This document shows, piece by piece, positions 57,251-64,000 of a stretch of 64,000 bases of DNA. The position numbers and the translations under genes are program-made. The notes under the pieces were generated by a model, which had not been told where the DNA came from, made no database searches, and saw nothing but the letters and a program-made list of their open reading frames with translations. The DNA comes from Chamaecrista fasciculata (taxonomy: Eukaryota; Streptophyta; Magnoliopsida; Fabales; Fabaceae): contig QANZ01045302.1 in assembly GCA_003254925.1 (NCBI GenBank), forward strand, positions 23,020 through 87,019, written 5' to 3'. Positions within the stretch are counted from its first letter, which is position 1; the number at the start of each line of letters is the position of its first letter.

Positions 57251-58092
57251 TAATTATTTTATTAAATATAATACTTTAAATTTAATGACAAACATACTTA
57301 ACTATTTGTGATTAAATTATTATATTTATTAATAAATCTAAGTTAATATTTTACTAAAATAATTATATTTTTTGTAATTATATATTTTAAGGATAAAGTA
57401 TTGTAGTTTGATCCACATATTTTGTTATCATGACTTACTGAATAGCTTGCATGAAAGAAATTATAATTTTATAATTTTATTATAATTTCGTAAATAAATA
57501 TTATAAACATTTGAGTCTAATTTGTACTTAATCAAGGACTTGATTGAGAAAAATTCTATGAGAAAGGAAAGATACTAATTTAAAACAACTCTAATGATCT
57601 TTCTGTAATTTTTTTAATAATTCTCTAGTCCTTGAGATGATATTGTAAGAAACTCCCTTCATTCTTTTAATTTGTTGCGTTTTGATCTGTTTTACCAAAG
57701 GGAGAGGACCTAAACGCAGAGAAAAAATCTTGTTGAACTATGTTTCGATTTTTTTTTTATCAGTATTCTTCCATTTTTGAACCCGGACCAATTTGATGAA
57801 GAAGATTAAGTTTTTGGATTAAATTCCAATTATGAATTGATGGAAACCCAGGGAAAGGACTTAAACGCGGAAAAGGAAACTTATTGGCGGAGTTTTTGGC
57901 TGTTTTAAGTGGACACATGTGTCTCATGTGACAATTTTTTTAAAAAATCTTGACGAAAAGTGACTATAGGGTACCAAAATGCTAACGACGCAAACATCAT
58001 GATAGTCTGGTGTCAAGTTTTGTCTTTCAGGGTACTAAAGTGAAATCAATCCTAACTACATGGTACCGAAGTATATTTTACCCAATATTAAA

Positions 58093-59548
58093 TCATAATG
58101 ATGAATTTGATATAGTACGATTATCATGTTTTTTACCACAATGTATATCTTATAATTTACTTTTGGATATGAGAAGTGTTACCATTATTTTCTTTTCATA
58201 TATTCACATCCAAATATTGAGATCACCTCTTTTCTTTTGAACAAATGCATTATATTGTGATAAAACGCAATAATAATATACAAACATAATTCAACAGTTA
58301 TAAGCAGGTTTTATGCTTTTCATTTATGATTTCACGTCTGATGTTGACATGTCATTCATTTTTTTTTTTTTGAAAAAGATAAGAATTGTCACCAAATTTC
58401 ATAAAAAGAACTTGGAGAAAAACATAAATTAATTTTTGAAAACAATTTTAATGGTGGATATATAAGACTTAATTTAAAAATTAGTTTATAAAACCAAAAA
58501 CGTGGTCTGGGAGTTGATTTAATTTCTAAAGAGTATGTTAGGCAGCCTAAAAAATTCCTTAAAATTAAAAGATTACCCTAAATTGTTAAACTAAGATAAA
58601 TTATTGGCCTTCTGTCAATCATTTAAATTATCCCATTTATTAAAAATAAGTAAATAAACAAACAAAATTGATAAATTGATGATTAAATGTAACACAAAAA
58701 CAAAACGGGAAAACAAAATATAATTTTTTTAATATTTTAATTCAAAATTGTATAAAAATAAAATAGTTAGATAAAAATTCAATGAAAAAATATATTAAAA
58801 AAAAGAAAAAAAAGGAGACACAAAAATAATTAAAAGAATAAAAAAAAGCATAGATATGCTAAGAGCATATATTGAGGATCCATGCACTTTTGAAGCACAA
58901 ACATCATGAGATACAAAATTACTTATGATCTCTCAATTATTTATTCGTGTTTTAAAAGAATTAAAATATAAAAAATAAAATTTTAAAAAAGGTTTTAAAA
59001 AATTCGACTTGAACTAATGATCTCTCGATCTCCTAATGCTTACCTATTCGCATTGGGATCAAATTTAGACAATCTTATCCTTATAATGGTATAGAGTACA
59101 TTGATTGATGTGCATATGTGCGTGTAAGCTAAAAAAAAAATATGATATAGAGCGGTGTAGTGTTGAGGCACCTCACGTTTTAAGTGTCTTGTCTTTCTTG
59201 TTCTTTGGATTTGTGTTATACAGATCTCGAGATCAAAAAAGTAAATTCGACGGTAGAAAGATAAGGTGTCCAACATTTTATCTCTCAAAATATAGATCTC
59301 GAGATAGAAGTAAAGGGGTATCTAGATAAAGTCTTTATCCTTATAAATGACAAATGGATGAAGAATATAATATGATACTGAGAGATGTAGTATGGCTCTT
59401 CTTAATTTGTGGTGAGAGAATAATTGATTTCTTGATGAGATGATGGGTTGATTGATTCATGGGTCATCATAAGTGTGTGAAGAAAATGTCTATTTAATTA
59501 TTTATAAATGAGAGTGAAGTTATAGAGTTTGGAGTTTGAATTTTTTTA
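58093..59548. other. Intergenic, AT-rich, with a duplicated agatctcgagat motif
   Basis: No gene is seen. The palindrome AGATCTCGAGATC / AGATCTCGAGATA occurs at 59222-59234 and 59295-59307, in a tract that reads like a decayed repeat end. Confidence 0.45.
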
Positions 59549-59897
59549 GGGTAAATTACACAGAGGGTTTTTGTAATTTGACCTATTAAAAGAAATGGTC
59601 CATGTGATTTAAAAAGTGAAAAATAAGGGACTGAGGTTTGCTTCGTTAACAAAAACGATCCATGAGATTTTTTCCGTCTAAAATTAACGGAGCCCTCACA
59701 TGTGTCTTGCACGTAACCATAAAAAACACCAATTCCCCTCAATCTCATTTTATTTCCCCATCCTTCAACCTTAAAAGCAAATCGCGCAGCTTTCTCTCTT
59801 CTCCCCTTCGATATTTTCTCTCATCTCGCCTTCGATTTTCCTCCTTGCCGCAACCAATTTTGTCTCTCATCAACCCTAATTATCTAAGTGGCCCAAG

Positions 59898-60740
59898 ATG
59901 TATGATGCTTATCCAACAATATTTGATGCTTTACAATCATTAGGAGTTGCATCGAGATCATTTGGTCGCCAAAGAACGCATTGCCTATGTGGTTTGAATG
60001 TCGCTATGTGTATGTCTTGGAAAACTGGTAGTTTTGGAAGGCAATTTTTGACTTGCCCAAGATATCAGGTTAGTACTTTGTTGCATTTACACAGTATATT
60101 TTGCTGTTAAATAGAGAATGAAACTTTTGTGGTGTTAATGACAAATTCTGTGAAGTTATGATGAAATAGAAGTTGATAGTTATTATTTATTGGTTGTTTA
60201 ATGTCTTTCTTGAAAGCTACTGATCATATTTTTCACTAAACCAAAGAAACCAAAAATTGTGCTCTCTCTCATTTAGTAAAATATTGATCTTAATAATGGT
60301 GAATTATGATATTAAGAATTGGAAGGTTAATGTGAAAAGAAAAGGACAATTTTGAGGTATATGCATGCTTCCAATTTCAACTATTTTGATGGCATGGCCG
60401 AAAAAAGGTGGTGTAATGATTATGTTTTTTTGGTTTTACCTAAAAAAAAGGTCTTCACAAGATTAAATTGAATTTATTGTGATGTGGTGTACTAGTTTAT
60501 ATTGGTCCCTAATGATTCTATTTTCTAGCTTATGATTGATTTGGGAAGTTTGAATTTGGTGTGGTGTACTGGTTTATAATTTGGTATCACTGTCATTATT
60601 TAGCTAGACAATTACTCATGCTATTTATTTGGGTATTGATTGTTAATATGATTTTGTGTATTGACACCTTGCAGCCTGAGCAATGTTCGTTTTTTCAATG
60701 GGTTGATGGCCCTATATGTCCACATGGCATAATTGATTAG
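59898..60740 (+). CDS. Small GRF-type zinc-finger protein of the MULE, 2 exons, 78 aa
   Basis: Exons 59898-60068 and 60675-60740 join in phase at GT-AG borders and end TAG at 60738. The ATG follows a pyrimidine-rich leader. The protein carries the GRF zinc-finger pattern: THCLCGLNVAMCMSWKTGSF with the CxC pair, GRQFLTCPRYQ with the third Cys, and PEQCSFFQWVDGP with the fourth Cys and the FF-W signature. The rest is an N-terminal DALQSLGVASRSFG segment. GRF fingers bind single-stranded DNA in some nucleases and are also common in plant transposons. No break is visible, in contrast to the convergent transposase, so it may still be expressed. Its role in transposition, if any, is inferred. Confidence 0.72.
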
Positions 60741-63700
60741 AAAATGCTTGTTACAGCATAGAACAATGTTAAGTTCAATACTGTAAATGGTAGATTTGTT
60801 CCTCTTCTTGGACCATAGAGCTCCTTTTCCTTTGGTGGATTAGATGTAGGAGGGATCCTCTTCTCTGGAGCAATTTGTTGTTCTTGGGTACTTCTAGTTG
60901 AAGTGGTTTGCTCAGCATTTGCAGTGCATTCACTTATGCTTCTTACAAAAGAACAGAAAACAAAAACAGAATACCTGGACAAAAGTGCAGAAAAATATAA
61001 CTAAATGATAATAAAATAAGTGCATATAACATATACCTTTTGCCTCTTGAGTTTCATTCTCCTTGAATTATGCCCCACTTTATGACACTTCCCACAGTGC
61101 ATAAGTTTGAATCTTCTAGTCACTGAATACTTACTTTTTGGGTCATCTGCAGCTTTCTTTCTCGAATTCTTTAGCCTGCTAGGAGGTCTAAGTATAACAA
61201 GTGCCTGAATTGGGGGAAACTCAATTTCAACCCATTTAGTATCACCGGGAATAGGGATGATCTGCTCCGCATATGTCCTCAAATAGGCAGCCTTGTTGTT
61301 GCATTCATGTAGGAAATTCACAGGATCTCAATTACTCTCTAATATAGCAGTTATTGCATACTTGCAAGGAATGCATGTAACACTCCACATCCGACAAGTA
61401 CACGTTCTAGTAACCAAATTCATCACTTGATCTCCATCAGCACACATTATCTGATAGATCAACCTACCCGATGCCTTTGCAAAACAATTTCTACTAGCTA
61501 TCTTGATGTTCTCTAATTTGTTTAAAATATTTGGACAATAAGGACCCTCAAATTTGTCCATCCCATTCTGTTTAACATAAAACCGATCCATCAACTTCAG
61601 CATAATCCACTCAAGCATAGAAATGATTGGCTTGTCTCTAGCCTCAAATATGTAATTATTAAATGACTCACATGTTGTTGGTTAAATAGTCGCACAATGC
61701 CCTTGTGCTAAAATGAGAGATACTCCATAACTTGGGATCAACCTTCAACAAGTCGGCATGAGCATCCACACTGAGCTTCTCCATGATCTCCATTCTTGCT
61801 TTGAAAACTCTGGGCGTTGTTGCAAAAGCACACGCCCACATAGAATCGAAGAGTTCCTTTCCCTTATGCTTTGCCTTGAAGTTCGCATACATGTGCCGGA
61901 TGCAAAATCTATATTCCACGATTGGATACAACTCATCAAATACATCCACAAGTCCCTACACACAACAATTGCAAATATTAATGAGATCACAGATTATCTA
62001 AAGCATAGATTAAAGAGGCATAAGGGAAATTAATTAAAGAGTTACTGCATACGTACATTGTTTTTTAAATGGAAGTTTTCTTATTTATCCAAACTCATTT
62101 AAGAATAACTGATACTTGAAGAAATAAGAATATGACAAAATGCTAGTAGGTTGATGACTATCTTTAGGAGGTCTTTATAATGGCATAAGTTATAAACCTA
62201 TCACAATTCTAACTTGATTGGTAAGTATTACATGTGTGAATGGACAGTACACCAATTTTACATTAGAGTAATACATCCCTACAGTAAGTTTTCTCATCAA
62301 GGAAGCTTCAAATCAATCCCTAAATTTAGTAAATTAGTTACTTCATTAACTCTTCCAAATCAAGGAAGCTTCAAATCAATCCCTTCAAAACCAAAATCAC
62401 AAAAAAAAAATTTAACATTAATTTAGTAAGAAGATAAAAGACTACCGATCAGCTTAACAACATTGTTATACATAACTGACAAGAAACCAATAACATGGAC
62501 TGTCTTCAATTATACCAGTCAAAATCCACAAAAATGGACAAGTTTAGCTTTTAAGTGAATAACTTAGAATAGCTTGAAATAAATGATAGATGAGCTAGAA
62601 AATAATGAAAATGAGTTGAATGGAACATAAATGGGCTTTGGACTGATGTTATAATGGGCTAGAATATACTCTTCTGATTTGAGTTTACAAAAAATTGAAC
62701 CTTCTTTAGTCAGAAATTTTAAGTTTTGTTCTATTATTTAGTAAAATTTAGTTAAAATGATGACATATCCCTTTCCAGTGTTGGCACTAACCAGTCCAAT
62801 AACTTAAACATGAAACTGAAAATAGAAACTACAAATAAAAGTAAAATACAAAGAAAATATATTACATGAAACTTGAAACAATTAATTTTACTAAATCATT
62901 TACTTCATTAACTCTTCTAAATCAATCCCTACATTCCCTACCGACAATACATTCCTTACAGTAAGTGTTCTCATCAAGCAAGCTTCAAATTTTCAATGAA
63001 TATGCAAATAGAAAGAGCTAGTTATGACTTATGATGACCGAGTTAAAAATTTTTGTATAACTTAAGATACACATATATACTTTAAAGATACAACGCACAT
63101 AGAAATAAGAGAGTTAAAATTAACACTAAAATTACCTTTTGTCTATCTGACACAAAGACAAATCTCATTTCACTTGGATCTTCCATATCAATATTGAAGC
63201 ACTCCATGAATCATGTAAGCCAATAATTGGCCTACATCCAGCAAGAAATCCAGCTTTTTGGGTAGCGAATCTGACATACATTCGCTTAAACCGTGGGGGA
63301 CCACCATCTTCCGGAGTCTCACAATGAATTTTTACACAACTCCCATGGTTAGTCTGTCTTATAGTTTCAGCCCAACTCCGCAACTTGCTATATTATTTGG
63401 CCTCAGCCCCTTCGTACTTCTCGTGTGCCTTTCTCTTGGCTCTACGAGCTAATCAACTCGAGATGAAAAAAAAAAAATTTCCTCCTCATTGAGTTCTTCA
63501 CAATTGTAACCCTCCATTGTGGATTATCATCAAATTCATCAACAAGCTTCTTGGCAATATATGTTGAAGTGATGTGGCTATTATCAAATGTTCTGCCACA
63601 TATACATTTCCGCTGGAATGACTTGATTTGTAGAATGTATGTTTCCCGGTTCATAGAGGCATATATTCTCCATGGACAGTTCTCTCCCTTACTCTTAGTT

Positions 63701-63987
63701 GGCATCTTTTGGTTCTTGTTTTTCAACCACTTCCAATCAATTCCTTCTCTAACACAATACTCTATCAGGGTCTTTCTCAAAACTTGAGCATTCCTGAACT
63801 TCATACTAACTTGTAACCTCGAATTGGCCAAGCAAACCTCATCCTTAAATTGAGGAAACATGAATTTGTCTTCCTCATCATCAGATGCTTCTAGGCTCCC
63901 TATTTCTTCTCCAGTAAAGACCTCATTAAACTCTCTGAAGTCAACATTCATCCAAACCAGCGACAGCAGCTGTGGGTGTTGACTCAA
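60737..63987 (-). pseudogene. MURA-type MULE transposase, decayed
   Basis: Reading the minus strand from 63987 (the true start may be outside), the MuDR DNA-binding domain comes first (KSKGENCPWRIYASMNRETY; SHITSTYIAKKLVDEF). A frameshift follows in the poly-T near 63475, with a TGA and a TAA in the following exon (ARRAKRKAHEKY; SWAETIRQTNHGSCVKI). After GFLAGCRPIIGL the segment with the first catalytic Asp is missing and the text resumes at HDSWSA, out of frame, to FVFVSDRQK (63136). An intron of about 1.2 kb ends at 61956. Next comes VDVFDELYPIVEYRFCIRHM, then a frameshift near 61670. A SWIM finger (CTCRMWSVTCIPCKYAI) has Tyr where His is expected. A zinc-knuckle remnant (CGKCHKVGHN) and a last exon end TAA at 60737. 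It is inactive as seen. Confidence 0.85.
62270..62995. repeat. Duplicated segment inside the MULE transposase intron
   Basis: 'tctcatcaaggaagcttcaaatcaatccc', 'ttacttcattaactctt' and 'caaggaagcttcaaatcaatccc' occur at 62291-62385. A diverged second block at about 62895-62990 has 'ttacttcattaactcttctaaatcaatccc' and 'tctcatcaagcaagcttcaaa'. The intron grew by local duplication. Confidence 0.65.
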
Positions 63988-64000
63988 TAATATTTAGACT

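Larger units (their letters stand above)
55235..58092. mobile_element. Family B copy 2: 2840 bp long-TIR element, with a nested element
   Basis: The element is 55244-58083. The ends GGGTAAAATACACTTTGGTA and the mirrored taccgaagtatattttaccc belong to inverted arms of about 400-500 bp ('attattaaaaaaattacaga' on the left near 55592, 'tctgtaatttttttaataat' on the right near 57601). The flanks TATATTAAA (55235-55243) and AATATTAAA (58084-58092) match 8 of 9. No transposase. It is split by the element at 55876. Confidence 0.82.
59549..64000. mobile_element. Mutator-like element (MULE), left part; continues beyond the window
   Basis: The left terminus GGGTAAATTACACAGAGGGT resembles family B ends. 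Inside are a GRF zinc-finger gene (plus) and a MURA-type transposase (minus) in convergent orientation. The right terminus lies past 64000, so the target duplication cannot be seen. The transposase is decayed, but the layout is that of a full element. Confidence 0.8.

Overview
This is nuclear DNA of a dicot-type flowering plant. It is AT-rich and has spliced genes with GT-AG introns. It carries unmistakable plant proteins (CHUP1, a CLE peptide precursor, a chloroplast SLH-domain protein) and many plant-type transposons. I cannot name the species. Two assembly gaps (11071-11354 and 52853-53402) interrupt it.

Host genes are few. An 11-exon gene for an SLH-domain, probably plastid, protein lies at 1.9-6.4 kb (+). 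A complete 9-exon CHUP1 gene for chloroplast positioning lies at 15.7-20.6 kb (+). A small one-pass membrane protein gene is at 21.2-21.7 kb (-), and a CLE signalling-peptide gene of the RxVPxGPNPLHH type is at 53.5-53.8 kb (-). These act in unrelated processes and show no operon-like relationship.

Most of the rest is mobile DNA. From 23.5 to 45.8 kb there is a readable nested stack. An old Ty3/gypsy element (minus strand) is split between RNase H and integrase by a 17.4 kb Athila/Tat-like LTR element. That element is in turn split by three insertions: a 2.3 kb foldback element inside its 5' LTR, a 2.4 kb solo LTR with a perfect 5 bp target duplication, and a 2.8 kb long-TIR element that has captured pieces of two different host genes (a bHLH149/AIF-like gene and a C2-domain gene). 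The remaining gaps between genes hold many short terminal-inverted-repeat (TIR) elements, several with 8, 9 or 10 bp target duplications.

The right edge (59.5 kb to beyond 64 kb) is the left part of a Mutator-like element (MULE). It encodes a decayed MURA-type transposase (minus) and, tail to tail with it, a small GRF zinc-finger gene (plus). The two stop codons overlap in the 4 bp TTAG at 60737-60740, a layout that recalls the convergent mudrA/mudrB pair of maize MuDR. Its outer terminus GGGTAAATTACAC is shared exactly with a short non-autonomous element at 11.9 kb and nearly with a 2.8 kb one at 55.2 kb.

The most novel items are the chimeric two-gene capture at 38.1-38.6 kb, the telomere-repeat-rich foldback family (8.6, 26.2 and 37.0 kb), and the MULE/GRF overlapping convergent pair.
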